Positions 36,131-44,630 of a DNA stretch of 64,000 nt are shown here, one piece after another. Every line of letters begins with the position of its first letter. The stretch's first letter is position 1. Origin of the DNA: JAGQRJ01 sp041402045 (GTDB lineage: Bacteria > Planctomycetota > J058); assembly GCA_041402045.1 (NCBI GenBank), contig JAWKSZ010000008.1, positions 62,001 through 126,000 of the forward strand. Reading direction: 5' to 3'. Both the position numbers and the translations under genes were made by a program. Below the pieces are notes generated by a model that did not search any database, was not told where the DNA came from, and saw only the letters and a list, made by a program, of their open reading frames with translations.

Positions 36131-36577
36131 ATGGCCGACCTCCCCCTGTTCCACCTCGCCTTCGGCGTCACCGACCTGGCGAGCACCCGTCGCTTCTACG
36201 GCGAGGTCCTGGGCTGCGCCGAGGGCCGCAGCGCCGAGCGCTGGGTCGACTTCGACCTCGCCGGACACCAGCTCAGCGCCCACGTGGTCCCGGGGGTGGG
36301 CGCCGCCCCCACGAACCCCGTCGACGGCGACGACGTCCCGATCCCGCACTTCGGGCTGATCCTCGCCTGGGAGGCCTGGGAGGCCCTCGCGGCCCGGGTG
36401 CGCGCCCACGGCGAGGGCTTCGTGATCGAGCCGCGGGTGCGCTTCCAGGGCGGCGCCGGCGAGCAGGGCACCTTCTTCCTCCGCGATCCCAGCGGGAACC
36501 ATCTCGAGTTCAAGGCGTTCAAGCGCCGCGAGCAGGTCTTCGCCCGCGAAGGATCGGGTGGATCGCCGCCTGCGTGA
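36131..36577 (+). CDS. VOC-family (glyoxalase/dioxygenase fold) protein
   Basis: A 148-residue protein with paired beta-alpha-beta-beta-beta units. First half: LFHLAFGVTDLASTRRFYGEVLGC, with the usual first metal His. Second half: IPHFGLILAWEAWEALAARVRAHG and FFLRDPSGNHLEFKAF, with His and Glu ligands. Metal ligands are therefore complete, consistent with an enzyme, but the substrate is unknown. ATG at 36131 lies 50 bp after the amylase stop and its 3' end overlaps the FGE gene by 20 bp, so the four genes from the amylase onward are probably one transcript. Confidence 0.9.
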   Translation: MADLPLFHLAFGVTDLASTRRFYGEVLGCAEGRSAERWVDFDLAGHQLSAHVVPGVGAAPTNPVDGDDVPIPHFGLILAWEAWEALAARVRAHGEGFVIEPRVRFQGGAGEQGTFFLRDPSGNHLEFKAFKRREQVFAREGSGGSPPA

Positions 36578-37496
36578 GCTCGAGCGCGCGGCGCTGGCGC
36601 ACCCCGAGGACCCGGGGGCGGCGGCCGCGCTGCGCAGCGCCCTCGCGCGGGTCGCCGACCTCAGCGACCGCGAGGCCTGGAGTCGGGCCGACCCCGGGGC
36701 GCAGGACCAGGTGCTCGAGTCCCTGGGCGCGCTGCTCGAGGGCTGCCGCTCGCTGGGGGCCGAGACCTACGCCGTGGCCGGCGTCGCGCACCGGATCGGG
36801 CGCTTCCACCACGAGGCCTCCGGCGTGCAGCTGCACCTGATCCCGGGGGGGCGGGCTCGGCTGGGGCCGGGGCGCGACGGGCGCAACCTCGAGGCGCACC
36901 GGGAGGTCACGCTCCCGCCGCTGCTCGTGGGGCGCTTCCCGGTGCGCCAGGCCGAGTGGGACCTCCGGCCGGGGGAGGACGAGCGCAGCTTCGTGGGGGC
37001 CGAGCTCCCGATCGAGGGGGTGACCTGGCACGCCGCTCGCGCCTGGCTGACCGCGGTCGGGCTGCGCCTGCTCTCGGAGGCCGAGTGGGAGTATGCCTGC
37101 CGCGCTGGCACGACGTCCGACTACTTCTGGGGGCCGACCCCGGACCCGACCTACGCCTGGTACGGCGAGGGCTCGGCCTGCACGACCCACAGCACCCGGC
37201 TGCACGCCGAGGCCTGCAACGCCTTCGGGCTGGTCGACGTGTGCGGCAACGTCGCCGAGTGGTGCGAGGACGTCTACGGACCCTACGGGGCGCACATGCC
37301 CCGGGACGGGAGCCCGGTGCAGGCGCGGGGCGGCATGCGCGTGATCCGCGGCGGCGACAGCTTCCACTCGCCCCACCACTGCCGCTCGTCCGCGCGCAAC
37401 GGCGCCGACGCCCGGGACTCGGGCGCCATGATCGGGTTCCGCGCGGCGCGCTCGGTGCCGCTGTTCGGCGGGCCCTGGGGTAGACTCCAGCCGTGA
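36558..37496 (+). CDS. FGE-sulfatase (SUMF1-type) domain protein
   Basis: A 312-residue protein whose last 230 residues are a formylglycine-generating-enzyme fold: LHLIPGGRARLG, VGRFPVRQAEW, GVTWHAARAWLTAVGLRLLSEAEWEYACRAGT, FGLVDVCGNVAEWCEDVYG, MRVIRGGDSFHS, IGFRAARS. The catalytic cysteine pair of true FGE is not evident (region HHCRSSARNG), so like most bacterial members it is probably a non-oxidising binding or scaffold module. Helical N-terminal 80 residues. GTG at 36558 overlaps the VOC gene; the stop overlaps the next gene (GTGA). The same domain type is fused to the pseudokinase at the left edge of the window. Confidence 0.9.
   Translation: MDRRLRELERAALAHPEDPGAAAALRSALARVADLSDREAWSRADPGAQDQVLESLGALLEGCRSLGAETYAVAGVAHRIGRFHHEASGVQLHLIPGGRARLGPGRDGRNLEAHREVTLPPLLVGRFPVRQAEWDLRPGEDERSFVGAELPIEGVTWHAARAWLTAVGLRLLSEAEWEYACRAGTTSDYFWGPTPDPTYAWYGEGSACTTHSTRLHAEACNAFGLVDVCGNVAEWCEDVYGPYGAHMPRDGSPVQARGGMRVIRGGDSFHSPHHCRSSARNGADARDSGAMIGFRAARSVPLFGGPWGRLQP
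37481..37486 (+). promoter_or_regulatory. Candidate -10 box (TAGACT) of a leaderless transcript
   Basis: TAGACT ends 6 nt before the GTG of the CsgG-like lipoprotein gene, inside the 3' end of the FGE gene. The same arrangement occurs at 46574. It suggests an internal promoter with a start codon at or next to the transcription start. Confidence 0.5.
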
Positions 37497-38521
37497 ACGC
37501 GCGACGCTGGTGGTGGGTGGGGGCCCTGGGCCTCGCGGGCTGCGCGGGGACCCTCGAGCGGGCGACCCGCGACGCGACGGTGCTCGCCGGGCAGATCCCG
37601 CAGCAGCTCGGGCGCGAGCTGCGGGTCGAGCTCGAGGGGGCCGACGCCGCGACCCGCGACGTGTTCCTCGCCGCGCTGCGCACCGAGTTCGAGGGCCGCG
37701 ACCTGTTCGACCGCGTGCGCCTGGGCCAGGGCAAGACGACCGCCGACGCCACGCTCTCGATCTCGCTGGTCGAGCGCGAGGAGGACGAGCTGTTCGACCT
37801 GTGGGAGTTCACCGACGCCTACGTCGTGCGCTACGAGCTCGAGGTCGAGCTGGTCGACCCCCAGCGGAACCAGGTGCTGAGCGGGCACATAAGCGGGATC
37901 GGCGCCGACTCGGTCAGCGACGACGACGACTTCGACGACGAGGCCCGGCGCGACGTGGACCTGGCGGCGGTCTCCGACGCCGCGACCAAGCTCTCGCGGA
38001 ACCTGCGGCTCGCCGCGGACCGCCGCGGCCGGGCCGCGCTGGACGAGCTCCCCGAGGTCCTGCTCCCCCCGGGCGAGGGGCCGGTCTCGATCGCGGTGCT
38101 CGAGGTCGAGGCCGAGGACCCCCGCGCGGCGGTCGACCAGCGGGCCCGGCTCGCGGTGGCGCTGGCCCAGCTCGGGACCGACTTCTTCCTCGTGCCGGGG
38201 CCGGCGATCGACCGCGCGCTCGAGGACGCGGGTGGCGGGACCCCCGGGGTCGAGGTCGACGCCGACAAGCTGGCCGAGGTCGCCCGGCGCCTGCGGGCGC
38301 GCTACCTGGTCCGGGCGCGGGTGCGCCGGGGGGCCGAGCGGGTCGAGGTCCAGGCGGAACTCCTCGACCGCGACGGGACGCTCCTGAAGCGGACCCGCTC
38401 CGACGCCCGAGGCCTCGGGGCGCCGCAAGTCGCAGCGTGTCATGTAGCTCAGACGTTGGGACGAGAGATCCTTGCGATTCACTCGACCCCGACCGACTCT
38501 GGGGATTCGTCCCAAGAGTAG
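37493..38521 (+). CDS. Lipoprotein with a CsgG/LpoB-like domain
   Basis: A 342-residue lipoprotein (lipobox ALGLAGC). The first half contains an alpha/beta region like penicillin-binding-protein activators (DVFLAALRTEFEGRDLFDRVRLGQ, DATLSISLVE). The second half has a TolB-N/CsgG-type pattern (VSIAVLEVEAEDPRAA, LGTDFFLVPGPAIDRALEDA, ARRLRARYLVRARVRRGAERVEVQAELLDRDGTLL). An acidic insertion (SDDDDFDDEARRD) separates them. A role in envelope assembly or as a peptidoglycan-synthase activator is possible, and the LysM-SleB wall hydrolase gene downstream fits that. Family assignment is tentative. Confidence 0.65.
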   Translation: MNARRWWWVGALGLAGCAGTLERATRDATVLAGQIPQQLGRELRVELEGADAATRDVFLAALRTEFEGRDLFDRVRLGQGKTTADATLSISLVEREEDELFDLWEFTDAYVVRYELEVELVDPQRNQVLSGHISGIGADSVSDDDDFDDEARRDVDLAAVSDAATKLSRNLRLAADRRGRAALDELPEVLLPPGEGPVSIAVLEVEAEDPRAAVDQRARLAVALAQLGTDFFLVPGPAIDRALEDAGGGTPGVEVDADKLAEVARRLRARYLVRARVRRGAERVEVQAELLDRDGTLLKRTRSDARGLGAPQVAACHVAQTLGREILAIHSTPTDSGDSSQE

Positions 38522-38619
38522 GGACGTACGGTGCGACTTTCCTACAGTTAGGGCGACTCACACCGAGGCACGTGGCTCGCTCGCTGCACTTCCGTGAGAG
38601 TGCGAAAGCTGAGAGTCGT

Positions 38620-39641
38620 GTGCTGCCTTTGAGAACCTTCGTCGCGGGGCTGCTGATCGCCGTTCCGTGTTGGGCTCAGTCGAGCGGAATCCACGTCGTC
38701 CGATCGGGCGACTCCTTGTGGGAGCTGCAACAACGCTACAACGTCCCTTGGAAGCGGATCCAACAGGCCAACGGGCTGAACGGAACCGTGATCCACGTGG
38801 GCCAGCGGCTGCGGATCCCGGGGGCCGGTGGGTCGTCGTCGAGCTCCACGGGGGTGCCCAGCGCGCCGCCGCCCAGCTCTGCGAGCAGCAGCGGCGGGAG
38901 CGCGATCTCGAACCTGGCCCAGGCCAAGAACGACCTGCGCACCGGGCTCTCGCTCTTGATCCAGGAGCGGACGGCGAACCCTGCGCCCCCCGCCCAGACC
39001 TCCCAGACCTACGTCGTGCGCTCGGGAGACACCCTCGGCGCGATCTCCTCGCGCTTCGGGGTGAGCCTCAGCACCCTGCGCAGCATGAACGGGATCCCCT
39101 CCAGCTCGAGCATGATCCGGATCGGGCAGCGGCTGCACATAAACCGCGCGGGTCACCCGCGCCGGCTCTCGATCACCTACCACGCGCCCATGCAGGCCAC
39201 CGCGGACGAGGTCACGGTCCTGGCGCGGATCGTGAAGGGCGAGTGCCCTCCGCACATGAGCTTCGAGGGCAAGGTGGCCGTGGCCGCCGTGCTGCTCAAC
39301 CGCGTGCGGCGCACCGACGGGACCTTCTCCCTGGATCGCTCGATCACCCGGGCCGCGCACCGCAGCAAGCAGTTCTCCTGCTACAACCCGGACAAGCGCG
39401 CCAGCCACTACTACGGGAGCGTGCCCGCCTGGGCCTACACCGCCGCCCGCACCGCGCTGGCCGGGGTCGACCCCACCCAGGGCTCGACGCACTACTACAA
39501 CCCCTACCTGGTCAGCCCCTCCTGGGCCAAGAACCTGGTGGCGGTGCTCCAGCTCGGGCGCAACGGCACCGACTCGCACCTGTTCTACCGGACCCGCAGC
39601 AACGTGATCCTGGGAACAACAAGCCGACCTGGGCCTACTAG
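38620..39641 (+). CDS. LysM peptidoglycan-binding cell-wall hydrolase (SleB/CwlJ type), probable 3' frameshift
   Basis: An exported hydrolase: signal peptide (LPLRTFVAGLLIAVPCWAQ), two LysM modules (HVVRSGDSLWELQQRYNVPWKRIQQANGL and YVVRSGDTLGAISSRFGVSLSTLRSMNGI) joined by a Ser-rich linker, then a hydrolase_2 domain (VLARIVKGECPPHMSFEGKVAVAAVLLNRVR, RSKQFSCYNPDK, AWAYTAARTALAGVDPTQGSTHYYNP, DSHLFYR). The catalytic Glu is in VKGE. A base missing near 39612-39615 would restore GNNKPTWAY and a TAG at 39639, just before a strong hairpin; the uncorrected frame instead runs to 39870 through repeat sequence. GTG at 38620 is chosen because it begins the signal peptide. Confidence 0.85.
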
Positions 39642-39662
39642 GTTCCAAGGGGGTCTGGTTTC

Positions 39663-39685
39663 AGGGGGTCTGTCCCAGACCCCCT
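39663..39685 (+). terminator. Hairpin after the LysM-SleB gene
   Basis: AGGGGGTCTG-tcc-CAGACCCCCT, a perfect 10-bp stem with a 3-nt loop, 21 nt after the TAG at 39641. A T-rich tail is absent. Confidence 0.65.
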
Positions 39686-39751
39686 CGCCCTCGGGGCAAA
39701 GCCCTCGGGCTCACCCCCAAGGGGCTCGCGGCCGGCTTCGCCGGCCGCTGC

Positions 39752-39918
39752 GCCTCGCGGCTGACGCCGCTCGCCGGGCGCGTGGACAGCACAGCACACA
39801 CGACGCGCGGGCGGAGCCTCTCGGCTCCGCCCGTCGTGCGTGTGGGAGGAGAACCGTGGCTCGCGGCTGACGCCGCTCGCTGGGCGCTTGGGCAGCACAG
39901 CCCACACGACGCGCGGGC
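39752..39918. repeat. Direct repeat of about 60 bp with a strong hairpin
   Basis: Two copies (about 39752-39811 and 39860-39918) share ctcgcggctgacgccgctcg and acacgacgcgcggg. Around 39795-39850 the first copy forms a long hairpin (gggcggagcc / ggctccgccc flanked by cacacgacg / cgtcgtg-type arms). A third hairpin of this type is at 41061-41108. I see no gene from 39642 to 41124. Confidence 0.8.
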
Positions 39919-40027
39919 ATGTGGGGCGTGGCGGACCCACGTCCCAGACTCGGGGCAAAGACCTCAGGTGTGCGGCACGAGGCTCGCGCTCCTGAATTGC
40001 CGGATCGCTCTAGGGGCGGCGCTGTTC

Positions 40028-40153
40028 GGCTCGTCCCCGCCCGGGTATGTGCGTCCCTTGAGCCTCCGTGGCGGCGGAGCTCCGAGCAGGCGCCGCGGGT
40101 AGGCCCTCCACTCCGAAGGGTGGAGGGACGCACATACCGGGCGGGGACAAGCC
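40028..40153 (+). repeat. 126-bp dispersed element, copy 1
   Basis: Bounded by imperfect inverted arms (gtccccgcccgggtatgtgc and its complement ending gggcggggac), with an inner hairpin ccctccact...gggtggaggg. Nearly identical to 40744-40869. It has MITE-like size and structure and no coding content. Confidence 0.88.
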
Positions 40154-40207
40154 GGATAAACCCGATAAACCCCGCCCCTGACCGTGTCGAGTGGGAGAGG
40201 AAGAGAT

Positions 40208-40528
40208 TTAACCACCGAGCTCCGCTCGGACACGCCGGAGTCGCACTCCGCGGGCGAAAGAGACACCGAAGACACCGAGTCCCGCTGAGACAGGGCGTCG
40301 CTCGCCTCCGCGAGGAAGAGACACCGAGCTCCGCGCCTGGGCTCCTGTATCGAGCAGGACGCACCGGACTCCTCAGCCGGCACGTCGGCGCGCGAGGTCC
40401 ACGCGGAGCTCGGTGTCTCTTGCCATGGAGCGCCGCGAAGGGAGCGACCGAGCGGAGCTCGGTGCGTTCGGTGGTTCTTGATAGCGCGTCCGCAGGACGG
40501 CTCCTCAGCAGCGGAGCTCGGTGGTTGA
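40208..40528. repeat. Element bounded by inverted AACCACCGAGCTCCGCT arms
   Basis: The left arm 40208-40226 (ttaaccaccgagctccgct) and right arm 40510-40528 are complementary over 17 bp. The interior is filled with irregular gaagacaccgag-like short repeats and several agcggagctcgg hairpins. It resembles the accumulations of ACCGAG-type repeats reported in many bacterial intergenic regions. Confidence 0.7.
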
Positions 40529-40743
40529 AAACCGTCGTCGCCGGCGCGGTCCCTCAGCAGCGGAGCTCGAGAGGGCTCCGCGGGCGCGCTCGCTCGGCGG
40601 CGCTCCTGGGAGAGGAACACGGAAGACACGGAAGCTCCGCGGCTGGGAGGGCGCCCCGGCGCGCCGCTGGAGCGAGACGCTGCACTCCTGGGCTCTCCAA
40701 TCCCGCGCGTGTGCCCATTCAGGGGTAGGGGCGGGGGCAATCC

Positions 40744-40869
40744 GGCTTGTCCCCGCCCGGGTATGTGCGTCCCTCGAGCCTCCGTGGCGGCGGAGCGCCG
40801 AGCAGGCGCCGCGGGTAGGCCCTCCACTCCGAAGGGTGGAGGGACGCACATACCGGGCGGGGACGAGCC
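40744..40869 (+). repeat. 126-bp dispersed element, copy 2
   Basis: Same length and nearly the same sequence as copy 1 (differences include ctcgag/cttgag and gcgccg/gctccg). It is followed by two copies of a caccgcagaagagctcc...gctggccagcgcgccacgcg unit (about 40899-41043) similar in layout to the tandem array at 23691. Confidence 0.88.
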
Positions 40870-41060
40870 CCGCCCCTACGGTGTGTGAGAGCAACGCCAC
40901 CGCAGAAGAGCTCCACGCTGGCCAGCGCGCCACGCGTCTGGCGCACGCTGCGTGCCGAACACCTGTGGGACGAGCCCCGCCCCTACCCCTGTGACGGCAA
41001 TGCCACCGCAGAAGAGCTCCGCGCTGGCCAGCGCGCCACGCGCCCCCCCGATTGGCACCG

Positions 41061-41108
41061 CACACACGACGCGCGGGCGGAGCCGGGTGGCTCCGCCCGT
41101 CGTGGGGT
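41061..41108 (-). terminator. Hairpin downstream of the minus-strand gene at 41125
   Basis: GGGCGGAGCC-gggt-GGCTCCGCCC with additional ACGACG/CGTCGT pairing. It lies 16 nt past the stop of the secreted-protein gene, so it can act as its terminator; it also belongs to the hairpin family at 39795. Confidence 0.6.
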
Positions 41109-41124
41109 GGGAGGGCGGGCCGGG

Positions 41125-41826
41125 CTACTTGCCGTGGCGGACCAGGACGCCTTCGCTGCGCACCTCGACCGCGGCGGTCTTGAGGGTGCTCACGTCCTTG
41201 ACGATCCCCACGCCCTTGGCGAGCCAGCGGGTGATCGTGCCCTTGCTGTCGTCCTCGCCGGTGAACTCGATCTCGACCACGAGGCAGTCGAAGCTCCCGG
41301 CGGGGGTCTCGAGGGTCTCCTCGCGGGAGACCTGCACCTTCTGCTCGCCCTTGATCGCGTTGACCCGCCCGCTCCAGGTCCAGCTCTGGCCGACGGCCAG
41401 GGGCTGGCGGCACACGGGCTGGCCGTCGGTGAGCACGAAGTCGCGCATTTCGAGGCCGAAGCCCTGGATCCGGCGCAGGCACTGGACCTCGTCGGGGGTG
41501 CACCAGAAGAAGCTGCGCTGGGCCAGGGCCCCGTCGAACTTCCACTCGACCACCGAGACCGCCTTCTCGTCGATCCGCTGCGGCTCGGCGACGACGACCT
41601 CGACCCGGTGGGTCTGGGGGGTGGGCTCCTCGGCGGCGTTCAGCTCCTTGACCGTGAGCTTGGTCTGGTAGGTCCAGCTGCGGCCGCGGTCGAGGGGGAA
41701 GTACTCGAGCCCCGGGAGCGGGGCGTTGGCCAGGACCTCGGTGGGCGACTCTTCGGCGTCCTGGGCCTGGGCGACCAGCGCGCAGCAGAGGGCCAGCGGG
41801 GCGAGGCGGAGGGCGGTGCGGGTCAT
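41125..41826 (-). CDS. Secreted protein of unknown function, paralogue of its upstream neighbour
   Basis: A 233-residue exported protein with ATG at 41826 overlapping the upstream stop (ATGA) and a signal peptide (RLAPLALCCALVAQAQ). The layout is LEYFPLDRGRSWTYQTKLTVKEL, then GDSF-like AGSFDCLVVEIEFTG and WLAKGVGIVKDVS. This matches the DUF3108-like pattern in which a secreted beta-barrel-like protein shows YFPLxxGxxWxY, ETPAGxFxC and WxAxGxGxVK motifs. The upstream gene has the same order of motifs, so the two arose by duplication. Four Cys in the centre could form disulfides. Function unknown. Confidence 0.8.
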   Translation of the reverse strand: MTRTALRLAPLALCCALVAQAQDAEESPTEVLANAPLPGLEYFPLDRGRSWTYQTKLTVKELNAAEEPTPQTHRVEVVVAEPQRIDEKAVSVVEWKFDGALAQRSFFWCTPDEVQCLRRIQGFGLEMRDFVLTDGQPVCRQPLAVGQSWTWSGRVNAIKGEQKVQVSREETLETPAGSFDCLVVEIEFTGEDDSKGTITRWLAKGVGIVKDVSTLKTAAVEVRSEGVLVRHGK

Positions 41827-42518
41827 TGGTCCACCTTGGGCTTGCTCAGGAGCGTGGCCTCGGAGGTCGTCTCGCGGCCGTCGGGGAGGGTGATCGTCGA
41901 GACCTCGCGCACGAGGCCGAGCTTGGGGGCGAACCACAGCGTGCGCACCTGGCGCGCGGTCTTGCCGCCTCGACGGAACTCGCCGCGCTCTTCGATCTGC
42001 AGGCAGCGCACGCGACCGAGGGCCGGGTTCTCCAGCTCGGTGGGGCCGAGGAAGGTGATCGTGCCCTCGGCGTCGCCGGCGGCGCTGGTCCAGCTCCAGG
42101 TCGTGCCGGGCTGGCGCTGGGCGCTGTCGAACAGCAGGCGCCCACGGCTGGGCGGGGCTGCCTGCTCCTCGCCCTCGGGGGGCGGCGGGACCTCGCGCAG
42201 CTTCTGGACCACCGCTCCGTCCCGAGCGCTGGTCTGCCACTCGCGGACGGCGGACCCCGCGACTTCGTACCACGCGGTGCGCAGGAGCTTGGAGCCGCTG
42301 GTGGTCTCGAACACCACGCACTCGACCCCTTCCAGGGTCTCGCTGCGCACGGCCTTGGTGGCGTAGCGGATCGCGTGGGCTTGCTCGCCGCGCTTGAGGG
42401 TCAGCTCGTACTCCCAGGTCGTGCCGACCTGGGCGGGGAAGTAGTCGTCGACGTCCTGGGCCGCGCCCGCGAGCGCGCCGGCAAAGATCAGCCCCAGGAA
42501 GAGGATCGAGGTTCGCAT
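41823..42518 (-). CDS. Secreted protein of unknown function, tandem paralogue
   Basis: A 231-residue exported protein starting at ATG 42518 (signal ILFLGLIFAGALAGAAQ). The motifs parallel its downstream neighbour: DDYFPAQVGTTWEYELTLKRGEQ, TLEGVECVVFETTSGSKLLRTAWYEV, GTTWSWTSAAGDAEGTITFLGPTELENPALGRVRCLQIEERG and LWFAPKLGLVREVSTI. These YFPxxxGxxWxY and WFAPxxGxV signatures suggest a secreted beta-structured domain. It forms an overlapping two-gene unit and may continue the transcript of the glycosyltransferase 47 bp upstream. Confidence 0.8.
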   Translation of the reverse strand: MRTSILFLGLIFAGALAGAAQDVDDYFPAQVGTTWEYELTLKRGEQAHAIRYATKAVRSETLEGVECVVFETTSGSKLLRTAWYEVAGSAVREWQTSARDGAVVQKLREVPPPPEGEEQAAPPSRGRLLFDSAQRQPGTTWSWTSAAGDAEGTITFLGPTELENPALGRVRCLQIEERGEFRRGGKTARQVRTLWFAPKLGLVREVSTITLPDGRETTSEATLLSKPKVDQ

Positions 42519-42565
42519 GAGGGTCCGCCCTTCCGGGGCCGTGACGCGCTGCTCCAACGGCTTAC

Positions 42566-43735
42566 TCACCGGGACTGGGCCGCGGCCCGGAGCACCTCGG
42601 CGGTCTCTCGCGCGGCTCGCTCCCAGGTGACGTAGTCGAGGACCCGCGCGCGCCCGGCCTGGGCCATGGCCTCGCGCCGGGCGTCGTCGGCGAGGAGCTC
42701 GGCCAGGGCGTCGTGCATGGCGTCCAGGTCGCCGGCGTGGACCAGGAGCCCGGTCTCGCCGTCGAGGACCGCCTCGGGGACGCCGCCCTCCTTGCCGCCG
42801 ACCACCGCCGTGCCGCAGAGGTTGGCCTCGGCGTAGACCAGGCCGAAGGTCTCGTAGGTGTCGTCCTCGGGGCGGGTGTAGCTCACGGTCACGAACAGGT
42901 CCGCGGCCTTGTAGAACACCCCGACCTCGTGGGGCGCGACCTGCGGCCCCCAGATCACGCGCTCGGCGATCCCCAGCTCCTGGGCCAGGTCCTTGAGGGT
43001 CTGCTCCTCCTGGCCGCCGCCGACCATGAGCACGTAGAGGTCGTGGAAGCGCTCGAGCAGGCGAGGCACCACGCGGAACACGCTGTCGAAGTTCTTGCGC
43101 GGGACGTAGCGCCCCAGGCAGAGCAGCACGCGCTTGCCGTCCAGGGCGTAGCGCGCGCGGACCTCGGCCACCCGCTCGGGGGTCGCCCAGTCGTCGATGG
43201 TGCGGTCGATCCCGTAGTGCACGGTCTCGACCACCGGGCGCCCGACCAGGGGCTGGATCGTCTTCCCCAGCCAGCGGGTGCAGGTGATCACCTTGGCCGC
43301 GTGGGTCAGGCCCCACTTCTTGCGCTTCTTCTGGATCGCGGCGTCGCTCTCCAGGTCGCTCTTGTTGAAGCCGTGAATGCCCACGGCGTAGGGGATCCCG
43401 GCGGAGGCCAGGCGCCCGTAGAGGTCGCCGAAGCCGACCACGGTGTAGGCGAAGAACACGACCTGGACCTCGCGCTCGCGGATCAGGTCCATGACGTCCC
43501 GCTGCGCGCGCCGCTGGCGCAGGGGCTTGAGCAGCCCGGTCTTGGTGTCGATCGAGATCACGTCCAGGCCGAGCTCCGCGAACTCGGCGGGGTCGCGGTC
43601 GCGGATCACCACGGTCACCCGGTGCCCGAGGGCGGCCAGGCCCTTGGAGATCTCCGCCGCGTGGACGGAGGTCCCGCCAATGTCGGGGGGCAGCTGGCTG
43701 GTGATCACCAGCACGTTCAGGGGCGCGTCACTCAC
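42566..43735 (-). CDS. Glycosyltransferase family 4 (GT-B fold)
   Basis: A 389-residue cytosolic or membrane-associated sugar transferase using a nucleotide-sugar donor. N-terminal GT4 signature VLVITSQLPPDIGGTSVHAAEISKGLAALGHRVTVV. The C-terminal donor domain has VLLCLGRYVPRKNFDSVFRVVPRLL, the VTVSYTRPEDDTYETFGLVYAEANLCGTAVVGGKEGGVPEAVLDGETGLLV region with its EX7E-like pair. The GTG at 43735 lies 7 nt after TAGAAT (within TATAGAAT), so the mRNA may be leaderless; the longer upstream frame has no start support. The product (exopolysaccharide, glycolipid or protein glycan) is unknown. Confidence 0.93.
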   Translation of the reverse strand: MSDAPLNVLVITSQLPPDIGGTSVHAAEISKGLAALGHRVTVVIRDRDPAEFAELGLDVISIDTKTGLLKPLRQRRAQRDVMDLIREREVQVVFFAYTVVGFGDLYGRLASAGIPYAVGIHGFNKSDLESDAAIQKKRKKWGLTHAAKVITCTRWLGKTIQPLVGRPVVETVHYGIDRTIDDWATPERVAEVRARYALDGKRVLLCLGRYVPRKNFDSVFRVVPRLLERFHDLYVLMVGGGQEEQTLKDLAQELGIAERVIWGPQVAPHEVGVFYKAADLFVTVSYTRPEDDTYETFGLVYAEANLCGTAVVGGKEGGVPEAVLDGETGLLVHAGDLDAMHDALAELLADDARREAMAQAGRARVLDYVTWERAARETAEVLRAAAQSR

Positions 43736-43742
43736 GGGCGGG

Positions 43743-43748
43743 ATTCTA
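43743..43748 (-). promoter_or_regulatory. Candidate -10 box (TATAGAAT) of the GT4 gene
   Basis: TAGAAT, within TATAGAAT on the minus strand, ends 7 nt before the GTG start. This is one of several near-leaderless arrangements in the window. Confidence 0.55.
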
Positions 43749-43880
43749 TACCAGACCCCGGCGCCGAACCGCCCTGAAGCAGGGGCAGGGCCGCGCGGGG
43801 GGCGGCTCACGAATTTTCCTTTTCCCTGGGCACGCCGACCCGCAATACGGGGTGTGACAAGGCTGAAGGAGACCTCGAGC

Positions 43881-44417
43881 ATGGACGAGCGCGCGCTGCT
43901 CGAGCGCGCGCGCCGAGGCGAAGAGGCCGCCTTCGGCGCGCTCTACGCGCAGGAGGCGCTCATGCCCGATCCGGTCCCCCCGTTGTCCCCCGGCCTGCGC
44001 GCGCGCGTGCTGGCCCAGGCGACCGCGCGTCGCCGGGGCGCGGCGCTCACGTCGTGGGTCCTGGCCGCCTGCGCCCTCGCGATCCCGCTGATCGTGGGCC
44101 TCGTGGCCTGGCAGGGCCGCCCGCGGCGCGACGACGGGCAGGCGCTGGAGGCGATCCGGCGCAACGCCCTGGAGGGGGAGGCGGCGTTCAGGCGCTGGAA
44201 CCAGGACGAGACCGACGACGCGGCCTACGAGGAGGCGGTGTCCAAGCTCCGGGGCGCCGTCGGGCGCCTGACCGAGCTGCTCTACGACCCACGGGGGCCC
44301 TACGTGGATCCCAACGACCCGGAATATCTCCGCGCGGAGTATGAGGGCTACGAGATGGACCTCCAGCGCTGGGGTCAGCTCGTGCACGACTTGTCGAAGC
44401 GGCGCAGGCTGCGCTGA
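43881..44417 (+). CDS. Small membrane protein with a sigma-70 region-2-like N-terminus
   Basis: A 178-residue protein with ATG at 43881 behind GGAGACC. The first 24 residues (MDERALLERARRGEEAAFGALYA) match the start of ECF sigma factors (region 2.1), but no region 2.3-2.4 or region 4 follows. Instead come a short segment, one transmembrane helix (SWVLAACALAIPLIVGLVAWQG) and an acidic/basic extracytoplasmic tail (WNQDETDDAAYEEAVSKLRGAV, YDPRGPYVDPNDPEYLRAEYEGYE). It may be a sigma/anti-sigma-derived membrane protein or a deletion fusion. No frameshift that would restore a full sigma factor is visible. Confidence 0.65.
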   Translation: MDERALLERARRGEEAAFGALYAQEALMPDPVPPLSPGLRARVLAQATARRRGAALTSWVLAACALAIPLIVGLVAWQGRPRRDDGQALEAIRRNALEGEAAFRRWNQDETDDAAYEEAVSKLRGAVGRLTELLYDPRGPYVDPNDPEYLRAEYEGYEMDLQRWGQLVHDLSKRRRLR

Positions 44418-44429
44418 GCCTGCGCGAGG

Positions 44430-44630
44430 CTAGCCCTCGGCGCGGGACAGGCGCTGGGAGCGCGGGCGCGCGGGCTGCACGCGCAGGCGGGCCGAGTCGC
44501 CGCTGAGGCGGTTCGTCGGGCGGCGGCGCGCCGTGGGGCGCCAGCCCTCCGCCAGCTCGGCGACGTCCATGCGGGTCGCCCAGGCGAAGGGGTCTTGTCC
44601 GACGATCTGATCCTCGTCCAGTGAACTCAC
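44430..44630 (-). CDS. Hypothetical small protein
   Basis: A 66-residue protein from GTG 44630, 5 nt behind AGGAGG, beginning VSSLDEDQIVGQDPFAWATRMDVAELAEGW and ending in a basic Arg/Pro/Ser tail (RPRSQRLSRAEG). No membrane segment or recognised motif. The good ribosome site supports translation. It is convergent with the sigma-like membrane protein gene, only 12 bp away. The basic tail might bind nucleic acid. Confidence 0.5.
   Translation of the reverse strand: MSSLDEDQIVGQDPFAWATRMDVAELAEGWRPTARRRPTNRLSGDSARLRVQPARPRSQRLSRAEG

Noticed and set aside
37510..39870. A 786-codon frame joining the CsgG-like and LysM-SleB genes
   Set aside because: Its first part is out of frame with the CsgG-like lipoprotein; only the portion from 38620 encodes a signal peptide, LysM and SleB domains.
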